Part shown: positions 28,569 through 37,978 of the stretch, piece by piece
Position numbering within the stretch: the first letter of the stretch is position 1
Layout of the letters: every line of letters begins with the position of its first letter
From: Rhizorhabdus histidinilytica
GTDB taxonomy: Bacteria > Pseudomonadota > Alphaproteobacteria > Sphingomonadales > Sphingomonadaceae
NCBI RefSeq assembly: GCF_900167915.1
Contig: NZ_FUYM01000003.1
Coordinates: 434,001 to 498,000 of the forward strand
DNA length: 64,000 nt
Direction of reading: 5' to 3'
The notes under the pieces: model-generated
The model's database searches: none
Seen by the model: only the letters and a program-made list of their open reading frames with translations
Told to the model about the DNA's origin: nothing
Position numbers and translations under genes: made by a program

Positions 28569-29243
28569 TCACCGCACGGTACATCGCCCGGTCGACGCGC
28601 AAACGGCGCTCCGATGCTGGAAATCGTTCTGTTTGGAACGAACCGCCGCGGAAAGGCCCACCAGCACGCTGGCGATCAAGCGCTGCCGATCGGCCTGCTC
28701 CCCGGCGCGCGCGCGATAATAGCTGGAGAGATTCTGTTCGATCAGGGCCAGTTCGGCCGCCGAGCCCGAAATGGTGCCGCGCATCATCGAGAGTTGCTCC
28801 AGCGCACCGATCCACTGCTGGACCGAGATGGTGTCGCGTCCCTTGAGAATTTCCATCTCGCCTTCGATCAGGTCGGCCTCACCGGCCTTGCGGCGAAGCT
28901 CGTCGATCTTGCCCTGGAGCCAGGCCTCGGACAGGGCCAGGGAGGGGCGGGCCGCCATATGCTCGCGCAGGGCGTAGAGGGTCTGCCCCCGCCCGACCAG
29001 CTCGGACAGCGACCAGGCCGCCGTCAAGGCGAGGGTCAGGTCGTCGCCTCCCGTCCGTTCGCCCATCACCAGCGCCTGGATCGCGCGGTCGGCAGAGGAT
29101 TTTGCGCGGACCTCGAGCGTCTCGCGCTCGGATCTATAGGTCTTGTCCCGCGCCTCCCAGACCTTCTCGAAATCCTTGTAGACCGACGCCTCGACCGCGC
29201 CCGACAGCATGAGCGCCATCAGCAAAATCCCGATCAGCCGCAT
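28569..29243 (-). CDS. Secreted helical protein of unknown function
   Basis: 224 residues from the ATG at 29243 (MRLIGILLMALMLSG), with GGGAGG upstream. A signal peptide ends near GAVEA. The rest is strongly helical and charged, with two Cys near the end (VCASTGRC). No family is recognised. It lies 25 nt downstream of the prolyl oligopeptidase gene and is probably co-transcribed with it. Confidence 0.75.
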   Translation of the reverse strand: MRLIGILLMALMLSGAVEASVYKDFEKVWEARDKTYRSERETLEVRAKSSADRAIQALVMGERTGGDDLTLALTAAWSLSELVGRGQTLYALREHMAARPSLALSEAWLQGKIDELRRKAGEADLIEGEMEILKGRDTISVQQWIGALEQLSMMRGTISGSAAELALIEQNLSSYYRARAGEQADRQRLIASVLVGLSAAVRSKQNDFQHRSAVCASTGRCTVR

Positions 29244-29268
29244 ATCCGCCCCCTCCCCCTTCGCCGCG

Positions 29269-31404
29269 TCACTGCGGCAGGCGCATCCCCGTCCAATAGC
29301 CCATGAAAGCCCAGAGATCGGCATATTCGTCGATGATCTTGTCGGTCGGCTTGCCCGATCCATGGCCGGCGCGGGTCTCGATGCGGATCAGGTGCGGCTT
29401 CGCGCCGATGTCCGCCGCCTGCAACGCGGCGGTATATTTGAAGCTGTGGCCCGGAACGACGCGGTCGTCGGTGTCGGCGGTCGTCACCAGGATCGCCGGA
29501 TAGTCGGCGCCGGCCTTGACGTTGTGATAGGGCGAATAGCCGCGCAGCACATGGAAGTCCTCTTCCTTGCCGGGATCGCCATAGTCGTCGACCCAGTAGC
29601 GGCCGGCGGTGAAGCGGTTGAAGCGCAGCATGTCCATCACCCCCACCGCCGGGTTGACCGCAGCGAACAGGTCAGGTCGCTGGTTGACGACGGCGCCGAT
29701 CAGCAGGCCGCCGTTCGACCGGCCCATCGCCGCGAGCCGTCCCTTGGCGCTGATCCCGCTGGAGACCAGATATTCGCCGGCGGCGATGAAGTCGTCGAAC
29801 ACATTCTGCTTGTTGGCGAGGCGGCCGGCCTCGTGCCAGACCTTGCCATATTCGCCGCCGCCACGGAGATTGGCGACCGCATAGACGCCGCCCATCTCCA
29901 TCCAGTCGAGGATGGCGGGCGAGAAGCCCGGCGTCATCGAGATGTTGAAGCCGCCATAGCCGTAGAGCAGCGCCGGCGCGCCCGGCCCGGTCGACTTCTT
30001 GCGCGCGACGAACATCGGGATCTCGGTACCGTCCTTCGATCGGTAGAAGTGCTGGTCGACGATATAGTCACGCGGGTCGAACGACAGCTTCGGCTTGATG
30101 AACTCCTCCATCTTCCGGGTCGCGCTGTTGAAGCGGTAGATGGTCGACGGCGTCGCGAAGCTGGAGAAGCTGAAGAAGGTCTCGGGATCGCCGGTCCGCC
30201 CGCCGAAGCCCGCGCCGGTGCCGATGTCGGGCAGGTTGATCGGGCCGACCGGCTGACCGGTCAGCTCGAACAGCTGCGCCTCGGTCTTGGCGTCGCCCAG
30301 ATAGGCGAGGATCAGCCGGCTGCCGACCAGCGACACGCCCACCAGCGTATCGCTGGTCTGCGCGATGATCTCGACGGGCTTCGGCTTCCGCTCGGCCACG
30401 TCGAGCATCACCACCCGCTGGCGCGGCGCCTTCAGGTTGGTGCGGAAATAGAGCTTGCTGCCGACGCTGCCCGCCAGCGCCCATTCGTTGGTGAAGCCGG
30501 TCACCAGTTTGCGCGGTTTCGCATTGGGCTCGGCCAGGTCGAACAGCGTCAATTCATAGCGCTCGTCGGTGCCCTCGCTCGACGTGACCAGCGCGTAGCG
30601 GCCGTCCTGCGTGGTCTCGATGCTATGGTTGAGCCGCGGCCGGCCCGGCGTCGCATAGATCAGCCTGTCCGCCGACTGCGGCGTGCCGATCCGGTGATAA
30701 TAGACCTGGTGGTTGAGGTTGAGCTGCTGGAACGCCGCCCCCGCTTTCGGCTCCGGGAAACGCGAATAATAGAAGCCGCGACCGTCACCGTCCCAGGAGA
30801 GATCGGAGAATTTAACCCATTTGATCTCGTCGTCGAGCGTCTTGCCGGTCGCGACGTCGATCACGCGCAGGGTGCGCCAGTCGCTGCCGCCGTCCTGGAT
30901 CGAATAGAGGAGCAGGTCGCCATTGTTCGACGGCCGCCATTCGTCGAGCGCGGTCGCTCCGTCCTTGGCCCAGCGGTTGGGATCGAGCAGTTCGCGCTCC
31001 TTGCCGTCGAGCCCGTCGCGCACGAGCAGCACCGACTGGTTCTGCAGGCCGCTGTTATAGGTGTAGAAATAGCGCCCGCCGCGTTTGCGCGGCACGCCGT
31101 AGCGCTCATAGTTCCACAGCGCCTTGAGGCGCTTGCGGATCGCGGCGCGGCCGGGGAGCGCATCGAGATAGGCCTCGGTGACCTTGTTCTCGGCATCGAC
31201 CCAACGGGCGACCTCGGCGTCCTCGCGGACATCGTTCTCGAGCCAGCGATAGGGATCGGCGATCGCCTCGCCGAACTGTTCGTCGACGACGTCGCCGCGG
31301 CGGGTCTCGGGATAGGGCGGCAGCTTCGGATTTTCGGCGGAGAGAGGCAAGGCGGTGCTCATCAGGACACAGGCAAGGGCGGCACGCAACATCATCGACG
31401 GCAT
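29269..31404 (-). CDS. Prolyl oligopeptidase (S9A family), secreted
   Basis: 711 residues from the ATG at 31404 (MPSMMLRAALACVLM), with a signal peptide to about LPLSA. An N-terminal helical part is followed by a seven-bladed propeller (about 90-430) and an alpha/beta-hydrolase domain. The triad is Ser563 in GRSNGG, Asp near 647 in DTDDRVVPG and His681 in RAGHGSG. It cleaves short peptides after proline, probably in the periplasm. It sits just beyond the terminator of the ribosomal cluster, so it has its own promoter within 31405-31436 or reads through. The downstream small secreted protein is in the same operon. Confidence 0.92.
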   Translation of the reverse strand: MPSMMLRAALACVLMSTALPLSAENPKLPPYPETRRGDVVDEQFGEAIADPYRWLENDVREDAEVARWVDAENKVTEAYLDALPGRAAIRKRLKALWNYERYGVPRKRGGRYFYTYNSGLQNQSVLLVRDGLDGKERELLDPNRWAKDGATALDEWRPSNNGDLLLYSIQDGGSDWRTLRVIDVATGKTLDDEIKWVKFSDLSWDGDGRGFYYSRFPEPKAGAAFQQLNLNHQVYYHRIGTPQSADRLIYATPGRPRLNHSIETTQDGRYALVTSSEGTDERYELTLFDLAEPNAKPRKLVTGFTNEWALAGSVGSKLYFRTNLKAPRQRVVMLDVAERKPKPVEIIAQTSDTLVGVSLVGSRLILAYLGDAKTEAQLFELTGQPVGPINLPDIGTGAGFGGRTGDPETFFSFSSFATPSTIYRFNSATRKMEEFIKPKLSFDPRDYIVDQHFYRSKDGTEIPMFVARKKSTGPGAPALLYGYGGFNISMTPGFSPAILDWMEMGGVYAVANLRGGGEYGKVWHEAGRLANKQNVFDDFIAAGEYLVSSGISAKGRLAAMGRSNGGLLIGAVVNQRPDLFAAVNPAVGVMDMLRFNRFTAGRYWVDDYGDPGKEEDFHVLRGYSPYHNVKAGADYPAILVTTADTDDRVVPGHSFKYTAALQAADIGAKPHLIRIETRAGHGSGKPTDKIIDEYADLWAFMGYWTGMRLPQ

Positions 31405-31436
31405 CGAACGGAAACCCCCTGCGGAATGCAAAGAAA

Positions 31437-31470
31437 AAGAGCCGCGAGCGTAACGCCCGCGGCTCTCTTT
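31437..31470 (-). terminator. Rho-independent terminator of the ribosomal alpha block
   Basis: The stem AGAGCCGCG / CGCGGCTCT with a loop around AGCGTAACGC lies about 50 nt after the rplQ stop. On the minus strand it is followed by a T-rich run (CTTTTTCTTTG). Confidence 0.85.
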
Positions 31471-31518
31471 GCAACGACTTGCATGATCATCCCACTCCGC
31501 AAAGGAGCGGAGATGCGA

Positions 31519-31941
31519 TCAGGCCGCCTCGGCGACGTCCTCGTCGCTCGCGACCGGACCCGAGTCCTGGCCCTTGGCCGAGACGTCGCGGTCGACGAAC
31601 TCGATGATCGCCATCGGTGAGGCGTCCGACGCACGGATGCCGGCCTTGACGATGCGGGTATAGCCGCCGTTGCGCGAGGCGTAGCGCTCGGCCAGCACCT
31701 CGAACAGCTTCTTGAGCTGGGTGTCGTCCTGCAGGCGCGCATGGGCGAGACGGCGATTGGCGAGGCCGCCCTTCTTGGCGAGCGTGATCAGCTTCTCGAC
31801 ATAGGGGCGAAGCTCCTTCGCCTTGGCGAGCGTGGTCAGAATCTGCTCATGCTTGATGAGCGCCGCCGACTGGTTGCGGAACAGGGCGGTACGATGGGAA
31901 GCGGTCCGCTGAAGCTTACGACCGCCAACGCGATGGCGCAT
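31519..31941 (-). CDS. rplQ: 50S ribosomal protein L17
   Basis: 140 residues. [17 protein letters not shown] is the canonical start. It binds the 23S rRNA near the exit tunnel. The C-terminus carries an acidic tail (about residues 120-140, [14 protein letters not shown]) beyond the bacterial core. Last gene of the alpha block, about 115 nt after rpoA, followed by a terminator. Confidence 0.98.
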   Translation of the reverse strand: MRHRVGGRKLQRTASHRTALFRNQSAALIKHEQILTTLAKAKELRPYVEKLITLAKKGGLANRRLAHARLQDDTQLKKLFEVLAERYASRNGGYTRIVKAGIRASDASPMAIIEFVDRDVSAKGQDSGPVASDEDVAEAA

Positions 31942-32056
31942 GATGATTTCCTTCGTTTGTCAGAGGGCCGTGTGAGGTACCCCAAGCCAGGCGGCAGTCC
32001 GGGGCGCCGCCCTTTCCCCCTTGCAGATGGGAGGGGAGCCGAAGCCCCCCGCCGCA

Positions 32057-33118
32057 TCAGAACTCCTGTTCGAGCTTCTTGGCCATTTCCTCGATATTCT
32101 CCGGCGGCCAGCCCGGGATTTCCATGCCCAGGCGGAGGCCCATCGAAGCGAGGACTTCCTTGATCTCGTTGAGCGACTTGCGGCCGAAGTTCGGCGTGCG
32201 CAGCATCTCGGCTTCGGTCTTCTGGACCAGGTCGCCGATGTAGATGATGTTGTCGTTCTTGAGGCAGTTGGCCGAACGGACCGACAGCTCGAGTTCGTCG
32301 ACCTTCTTGAGCAGGTAGCGGTTGAGCTGGTTGGCGTCGCCTTCCGGCTCGCCCGCGGCGCCGCCAGCGGCGCCGGCGCCCGCAGCCGGAGCCGAGATCG
32401 CCATGCCGTCGTCGAAGTGGACGAAGAGCTGGAGCTGGTCCTGGAGGATGCGCGCCGAATAGGCGAGCGCGTCTTCCGGCGTGACGGTGCCGTCGGTCTC
32501 GATCGTCAGCGTGAGCTTGTCATAGTCGAGCTCCTGACCGACGCGGGTATTCTCGACCTTGTAGGCGACCTGGCGGACCGGCGAGTAGAGCGCGTCGACC
32601 GGGATCAGGCCGATCGGCGCGTCGACCGGACGGTTGGCGGCGGCGGTGACATAGCCCTTGCCGACGTCGGCGGTCAGTTCCATGTTCAGCGTCGCGCCGT
32701 CGTCGAGGTGGCAGATCACCAGATCGGTGTTCATCACCTCGATGTCGCCCGAAGCGGCGATCATGCCCGCGGTGACTTCGGCGGGGCCGGTCGCCGAGAG
32801 CTGGAGACGGCGGGGGCCGTCACCCTGCATCTTGAGCGCGATCTGCTTGACGTTGAGGACGATGTCGGTGACGTCCTCGCGGACGCCCGCGAGGCTCGAG
32901 AACTCGTGAAGCACGTTCTCGATCTTGATCGAGGTGACGGCGGCGCCCTGCAGCGAGGACAGCAGCACGCGACGCAGCGAGTTGCCGAGCGTCAGGCCGA
33001 AGCCGCGCTCCAGCGGCTCGGCGACAAAGGTCGCCTTGCGCTTGCCATCGCCACCCGACTTCTTTTCGAGGCCGTTCGGCTTCTTGAGTTCCTGCCAGTT
33101 CTTTGCGTTGACAGCCAC
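32057..33118 (-). CDS. rpoA: RNA polymerase subunit alpha
   Basis: 353 residues. The N-terminal dimerisation domain includes [25 protein letters not shown]. The C-terminal domain includes [24 protein letters not shown] and [12 protein letters not shown]. The linker (about 228-265) is Ala/Gly-rich ([16 protein letters not shown]) and longer than in E. coli. It is in the standard alpha-operon place after rpsK. Confidence 0.98.
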
Positions 33119-33200
33119 TGTGTTCCCCTCGGGGTATGGCAGGCGCGGGAGGCAACCTGCCGGATAAACGGAGAGCGGGGGCCGAAGCCCCCACGCCGGA

Positions 33201-33590
33201 TCAGACGCGGCGGCGCTTCGACGGACGCACGCCGTTGTGCGGGATCGGCGTCACGTCGCGGATCGACGTGATGTGGAAGCCGACCGCCTGCAGCGCGCGG
33301 AGCGCCGACTCACGGCCCGAACCGGGGCCCTTCACCTCGACCTCAAGCGTGCGGACGCCGTGCTCGGCGGCCTTCTTGCCCGCGTCCTCGGCGGCGACCT
33401 GCGCCGCATAAGGGGTCGACTTGCGGCTGCCCTTGAAGCCCATCATGCCGGCCGACGACCAGGCGATCGCATTGCCCTGCGCGTCGGTGATGGTGATCAT
33501 GGTGTTGTTGAAGCTGGCGTTCACATGGGCAACGCCGGCGGTGATGTTCTTGCGCTCGCGGCGGCGAATGCGCTGGGGTTCACGTGCCAT
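33201..33590 (-). CDS. rpsK: 30S ribosomal protein S11
   Basis: 129 residues with the usual motifs [21 protein letters not shown] and [19 protein letters not shown]. It forms the platform of the small subunit. It lies between rpsM and rpoA. Confidence 0.98.
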   Translation of the reverse strand: MAREPQRIRRRERKNITAGVAHVNASFNNTMITITDAQGNAIAWSSAGMMGFKGSRKSTPYAAQVAAEDAGKKAAEHGVRTLEVEVKGPGSGRESALRALQAVGFHITSIRDVTPIPHNGVRPSKRRRV

Positions 33591-33678
33591 CTAATTCGTT
33601 CCTGACCTAATCTCGTGACGCCGGACGGGCCGCTCGTTCGGGCCTGCCTCCGGCGGAGTAAAACGTCCCCCGGACGTT

Positions 33679-34047
33679 TTACTTCTTCTTGCCGGCGATC
33701 GGCTTGGCCTTGCCCTTGCGGGTGCGCGCATTGGTGTGCGTGCGCTGGCCGCGGACCGGAAGACCCTTGCGATGACGCAGGCCGCGATAGCAGGCCAGGT
33801 CCATCAGGCGCTTGATATTCATCGCCACCTGGCGACGCAGGTCGCCTTCGACGGTGTAGCCGGCGTCGATCGCCTCGCGGATCTGGAGAACTTCCTGATC
33901 GCTGAGGTCCTGGACGCGGCGCTGCGGCTCGATGCCCAGCTTGGCGGTGATTTCCTTGGCCTTGGCCGGGCCAATGCCGTGAATGTAGGTCAGCGCGATT
34001 TCGACGCGCTTGTTGGTCGGGATATTGACACCCGCAATACGTGCCAC
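33679..34047 (-). CDS. rpsM: 30S ribosomal protein S13
   Basis: 122 residues with a GTG start ([14 protein letters not shown]), supported by AGGAG about 9 nt upstream. An ATG far upstream would add 36 residues that no S13 has. LTYIHGIG and [25 protein letters not shown] are typical. First gene of the alpha block here: the upstream neighbour is a divergent acyltransferase, so the rpsM-rpsK-rpoA-rplQ promoter must lie in 34048-34334. Confidence 0.96.
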   Translation of the reverse strand: MARIAGVNIPTNKRVEIALTYIHGIGPAKAKEITAKLGIEPQRRVQDLSDQEVLQIREAIDAGYTVEGDLRRQVAMNIKRLMDLACYRGLRHRKGLPVRGQRTHTNARTRKGKAKPIAGKKK

Positions 34048-34334
34048 TGTGCTATTCTCCTGCTCCACGGGGCGGTTGGCTGGCCGCCCCATCTCGACGC
34101 TCGCCCCGTCGGACCGGGGCCGCCTCCCACCACGCAAGAAACGCGGCACGCGCACGAAGCGGTACCGGGCAAAGCGGCATGGGAACGGGCGTCACTAATG
34201 CGGCTGATCACGCCTGTCAACCGGCCGGCGCGATTCGCCGCCGGATTGCGACGACCGTTCCATCCGCATTGCCCTTGAACCATGCCCGAAGGCAAGGCAT
34301 CCCCGACGCGGGGAGCGACAACGGGTTCGGATCG

Positions 34335-35465
34335 ATGGACAGGATGCTGGTTCCGGCCGACCGGGCGCGCTTCTACCGGAACAATTTCGACGCGATGCGG
34401 CTCGTCCTGGCGCTGCTGGTGGTCTTCTCGCACAGCTTCGCGCTGCGCTTCGGGACCGAGGCGTTCGAACCGATCTCGATCGCCACCAACGGCTATTACA
34501 ATGCCGGCCATGTCGGTGTCTGGGGCTTCTTCATCGTCAGCGGTTTCCTGATCGCGCACAGCTACGAACGCTCGCATTCGATCGGCAGCTTCGCGGCCAA
34601 GCGGGTGCGGCGCATCTATCCCGCCTATCTGGCCGCCACCGCGATCTGCGCCTTCGCCGTGACGCCGCTGTTCGCCCCGCCGGGTTTCACGATCACCGCG
34701 CTGGAGGCGGCGCGGACGATCGGCGCGAACCTGCTGCTGGCGAATCATTTCCCGCTGCCCGACCTGTTCGCCGCCAATCCGGTCCACGCGGTCAACGGCT
34801 CGCTGTGGAGCATCAAGTTCGAGGCCCTCTGCTATGTCGGGGTCGCGCTGCTTGGCATCCTGGCGCTGCCGCTGCGCCGATGGGCGCTGCCGCTGGTCTA
34901 CGTCGCCGTCGTCGCCACCTGGTGCTGGCTCGACATCACCGGCCGCAAGCCGGGCGGCCCCCAGCTCGTCGCGGAGGTCATCGGCTGGCCCTATATGTGG
35001 TTCCGGGTGCTGCCGAACTTCCTCGCCGGGATGATCGTCTATCTGCACCGGGATATTATCCCGCGCTCGACGCCGCTGCTGCTCGCCGGCCTCGCCGCCT
35101 GCTTCCTGGGCTTCCATCTCGGCGGGCACGGGCCGGCCGGGATCGTCGCGGCACATGTGCTGGCGCCGCCGGCGATGGCCTATCTGCTGTTCTGGATCGC
35201 CTTCCACCCGCGCATCGACCTGAGCCGGACGGCACGGTTCGGCGACCTATCCTACGGCACCTATCTCTATGCCTACGTCATCCAGCAGATGCTTGTCGCA
35301 CGGGCCGCCGCGCTGCCCTTCCCGCTGTTCGTCCTGGCGTCAATGCTGCTCGCCCTGGCCGCCGGCGCGCTGAGCTGGTGGGTGGTAGAGCGGCACTTCC
35401 TCGACCATGGACGCCGTCCCGCCGAGCATCGGCCCGAAAAGAAGGAGGCGCCCGCTCTTCCCTGA
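34335..35465 (+). CDS. Acyltransferase family 3 (OafA/YrhL-like) membrane protein
   Basis: 376 residues with about ten membrane helices. RNNFDAMRLVLALLVVFSHS carries the family start pattern R-x10-VxxxH with the catalytic His. GVWGFFIVSGFLI and R-rich AAKRVRRIYPAY follow. It transfers acetyl or another acyl group to cell-surface glycans. It is the only plus-strand gene inside the ribosomal cluster, divergent from rpsM and convergent with gdhA. The start at 34335 has no strong ribosome site; 34344 is the alternative. Confidence 0.88.
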   Translation: MDRMLVPADRARFYRNNFDAMRLVLALLVVFSHSFALRFGTEAFEPISIATNGYYNAGHVGVWGFFIVSGFLIAHSYERSHSIGSFAAKRVRRIYPAYLAATAICAFAVTPLFAPPGFTITALEAARTIGANLLLANHFPLPDLFAANPVHAVNGSLWSIKFEALCYVGVALLGILALPLRRWALPLVYVAVVATWCWLDITGRKPGGPQLVAEVIGWPYMWFRVLPNFLAGMIVYLHRDIIPRSTPLLLAGLAACFLGFHLGGHGPAGIVAAHVLAPPAMAYLLFWIAFHPRIDLSRTARFGDLSYGTYLYAYVIQQMLVARAAALPFPLFVLASMLLALAAGALSWWVVERHFLDHGRRPAEHRPEKKEAPALP

Positions 35466-35477
35466 GCGGACGCCTCC
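35444..35477. terminator. Bidirectional terminator between acyltransferase and gdhA
   Basis: The stem GGAGGCG-C-CCGCTC / GAGCGG-A-CGCCTCC (one mismatch) with loop TTCCCT. The plus side is followed by CCTTTCTC, the minus side by CTTCTTTTC. It contains the acyltransferase stop codon and serves both converging genes. Confidence 0.8.
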
Positions 35478-35505
35478 CCTTTCTCAACCGATCGGGGTCG
35501 GACGA

Positions 35506-36867
35506 TCAGACCACGCCATAGGCGAGCATCGCGTCGGCCACCTTCTTGAAGCCGGCGATGTTGGCGCCCTTCACATAGTCGACATGGTCGGTCCCGGCGG
35601 AACCGCCATATTCGACGCAGCGCGCATGGATGCCCTGCATGATGTCGACCAGCAGCCGCTGCAGTTCCTCTTCCTTCCACGAGATGCGGGCCGAGTTCTG
35701 GCTCATCTCGAGGCCGGACACCGCGACGCCGCCGGCATTGGCGGCCTTGCCCGGCGCGAACAGGATCTTCGCCTTCTTGAAGACGTGGGTTCCTTCGAGG
35801 GTGGTCGGCATGTTGGCGCCTTCCGAGACCGCGAAGCAGCCATTCTTGACCAGCGTCTTGGCTTCTTCCTCGTTCAGCTCGTTCTGGGTCGCGCAGGGCA
35901 CCGCCACGTCACACTCCACGCCCCAGGGACGCGCGCCGTTGCCGTGGAACTCGGAACCCTTGAACTCCTTCACATATTCGGAGATGCGGCCGCGCTTGCG
36001 CGTCTTGAGGTCCTTGACCCAGTTGACCTTGTCCTGGGTGATGCCCTCCGGATCGTAGATGAAGCCCTCCGAATCCGACAGGGTCAGCACCTTGCCGCCG
36101 AGTTGGTTGATCTTCTCGGCCGCGTGGGTGGCGACGTTGCCCGACCCCGAGATCACGGCGTTGAGGCCGACCAGGTCCTTGCCCTTGGTCTTGAGCATTT
36201 CATGCAGGAAGTAGACCGCGCCATAGCCGGTCGCCTCGGTGCGGATCAGCGAACCGCCATATTCGAGGCCCTTGCCGGTCAGCACGCCCGTGAACTCGTT
36301 GGTCAGGCGCTTATACTGGCCGAACATATAACCGATCTCGCGGCCGCCTACGCCGATGTCGCCGGCGGGAACGTCGGTGTCCGCGCCGATGTGGCGGTAG
36401 AGCTCGTTCACGAAGCTCTGGCAGAAGCGCATCACCTCATTGGTGCTCTTGCCCTTCGGGTTGAAGTTGGATCCGCCCTTGCCGCCGCCCATCGGCAGAC
36501 CGGTCAGCGCATTCTTGAAGGTCTGCTCGAAGGCGAGGAATTTGAGGACGCTCTCGGTCACCGAAGGGTGGAAGCGGATGCCGCCCTTGTAGGGCCCGAT
36601 CGAGTTGTTGTTCTGGACGCGCCAACCGCGCTGCACGCGGATGTTGCCCTTGTCGTCCTCCCAGCAGACACGGAAGCTGATCACCCGATCCGGCTCCGCG
36701 ATGCGGCGGAGGATCTGGTACTTATGATAATCTTCCTTGTCGGCGATATAGTCGAAGATGTCCTCCGCCACCTCGGTGACGGCCTGGACGAACTCCGGCT
36801 GACCGGGATTGCGCTTCTTCACCCCCTCGACGAAGGTCGCGAGGTCCACATGATCGGAAACGGCCAT
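35506..36867 (-). CDS. gdhA: Glutamate dehydrogenase, NADP-type hexameric
   Basis: 453 residues from the ATG at 36867 (MAVSDHVDLATF), with AGGGGA 8 nt upstream. GGIRFHPSV and LPMGGGKGGSNFNPKG contain the catalytic Lys. PAGDIGVGGREIGYM and SGSGNVA (nucleotide site) follow. Length and the GGGKGGS type fit the small NADP enzymes that assimilate ammonium into glutamate. It is placed between adk and rpsM inside the ribosomal cluster, an unusual site. Confidence 0.95.
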   Translation of the reverse strand: MAVSDHVDLATFVEGVKKRNPGQPEFVQAVTEVAEDIFDYIADKEDYHKYQILRRIAEPDRVISFRVCWEDDKGNIRVQRGWRVQNNNSIGPYKGGIRFHPSVTESVLKFLAFEQTFKNALTGLPMGGGKGGSNFNPKGKSTNEVMRFCQSFVNELYRHIGADTDVPAGDIGVGGREIGYMFGQYKRLTNEFTGVLTGKGLEYGGSLIRTEATGYGAVYFLHEMLKTKGKDLVGLNAVISGSGNVATHAAEKINQLGGKVLTLSDSEGFIYDPEGITQDKVNWVKDLKTRKRGRISEYVKEFKGSEFHGNGARPWGVECDVAVPCATQNELNEEEAKTLVKNGCFAVSEGANMPTTLEGTHVFKKAKILFAPGKAANAGGVAVSGLEMSQNSARISWKEEELQRLLVDIMQGIHARCVEYGGSAGTDHVDYVKGANIAGFKKVADAMLAYGVV

Positions 36868-36999
36868 AGAATATTCCCCTGCTCCTAGGACCCGCGCCCC
36901 GGTGCTTTGAGACTCGGCATCCGTAACGACAGGCATCCCGCGATTCCGGGATGTGAGCAAGGATTTTCCGTGGAACGGCGAGGGTTTCCGCCTGCGACC

Positions 37000-37212
37000 C
37001 TACCAGTGGCCCCAGAACTCGAAAATATGGTCGATCGGCGCCAGCGGTCCGCCCAGCCCGAGCAACAGGATGATGCTGACGATCAGCAGCAGCCACGTCC
37101 AGCGCGCGGCCCGGCGAGCAAGACCGAAGAAGAAGGTCAGCCACGCCATGGCTTCCCGGCGGACCGCGGAGGTCCGCCGCCGCCGTCTGCGCCTGACCGG
37201 TTGTCGTTCCAT
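37000..37212 (-). CDS. Small basic single-pass membrane protein
   Basis: 70 residues from the ATG at 37212, or 50 residues from the ATG at 37149 (MAWLTFFFGLARRAARW), where GGGAAG is close upstream. It has an Arg-rich N-terminus (RRRRRRR), one hydrophobic helix (TWLLLIVSIILLLGLG) and the end IDHIFEFWGHW. The family is not recognised. It lies between adk and gdhA on the same strand. Confidence 0.5.
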   Translation of the reverse strand: MERQPVRRRRRRRTSAVRREAMAWLTFFFGLARRAARWTWLLLIVSIILLLGLGGPLAPIDHIFEFWGHW

Positions 37213-37264
37213 GATCGTGCGAACATGCACGAAATGTGGAGAAAGCAAAGCGCTTAAAACGAAC

Positions 37265-37294
37265 CGCCCGCCGCAACGAAGGCTGCGGCGGGCG
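37265..37294 (-). terminator. Terminator after adk
   Basis: An 11-bp stem CGCCCGCCGCA / TGCGGCGGGCG, 6 nt after the adk stop, followed on the minus strand by GGTTCGTTTT. The U tract is short, so termination may be partial. Confidence 0.7.
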
Positions 37295-37299
37295 TTCGG

Positions 37300-37947
37300 T
37301 CAGCTGTCGAGGATGGCGGCGATGGCCGCCGCAACCTCCGCCATGTCCGCCATGCCGTCGACCCGCCGGACCAGGCCGCGCGCCTCGTAGACCGGCAGGA
37401 TCGGCGCAGTCTTGGCACGATATTCAGCCATGCGGGTCCGCACCGTCTCCTCATTGTCGTCGGGACGGCGCTTGAACTCGGTCGATCCGCATACGTCGCA
37501 GACGCCGGCGACCTTGGGCTGCTTGAACCGGTCGTGATAGCCCTCGCCGCAGCTGGCGCAGGTGTAGCGTCCGGTGATCCGCTCGACGAGCGCATCCTCG
37601 TCGACCTCGAGCTCGATGACATGGTCCAGCACGCGACCGCGGCTCGCCAGGATCTCGTCGAGCGAATGGGCCTGCGCCTCGGTGCGCGGGTAGCCGTCGA
37701 AGATGGCGCCTTCCGAAGCGGCCATGCTGTCGAGCTTCTCGCCGATCAGGCCGGAGACGATCTCGTCCGAGACGAGTTCGCCGGCTTCCATCACCGCCTT
37801 CGCCTTAAGGCCGATCGGCGTGCCGGCCTTGACGGCGGCGCGCAGCATGTCCCCTGTCGAGAGCTGCACCATGCCGCGATCGGCAACCAGCTTCGACGCC
37901 TGCGTTCCCTTGCCGGCGCCGGGCGGACCCAGCAGGATGATATTCAC
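37300..37947 (-). CDS. adk: Adenylate kinase, zinc-binding lid type
   Basis: 215 residues with a GTG start (VNIILLGPPGAGKGTQ). The P-loop is GPPGAGKG (7-14). The lid carries Cys130, Cys133, Cys150 and Cys153 (CASC...CDVC), so it binds zinc. It keeps AMP, ADP and ATP balanced. Follows secY by 31 nt, the classical spc-end order. Confidence 0.96.
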   Translation of the reverse strand: MNIILLGPPGAGKGTQASKLVADRGMVQLSTGDMLRAAVKAGTPIGLKAKAVMEAGELVSDEIVSGLIGEKLDSMAASEGAIFDGYPRTEAQAHSLDEILASRGRVLDHVIELEVDEDALVERITGRYTCASCGEGYHDRFKQPKVAGVCDVCGSTEFKRRPDDNEETVRTRMAEYRAKTAPILPVYEARGLVRRVDGMADMAEVAAAIAAILDS

Positions 37948-37978
37948 GAGCGGACGCTCCGCCCAAACGTCAGAAAGA

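Noticed and set aside
29209-31620. An 803-codon plus-strand frame opposite the prolyl oligopeptidase
   Set aside because: Low-complexity composition and no motif; the minus strand has an intact catalytic triad.
34048-34155. Longer rpsM from an upstream ATG
   Set aside because: It would add 36 residues that S13 proteins lack; the GTG start has a good ribosome site.
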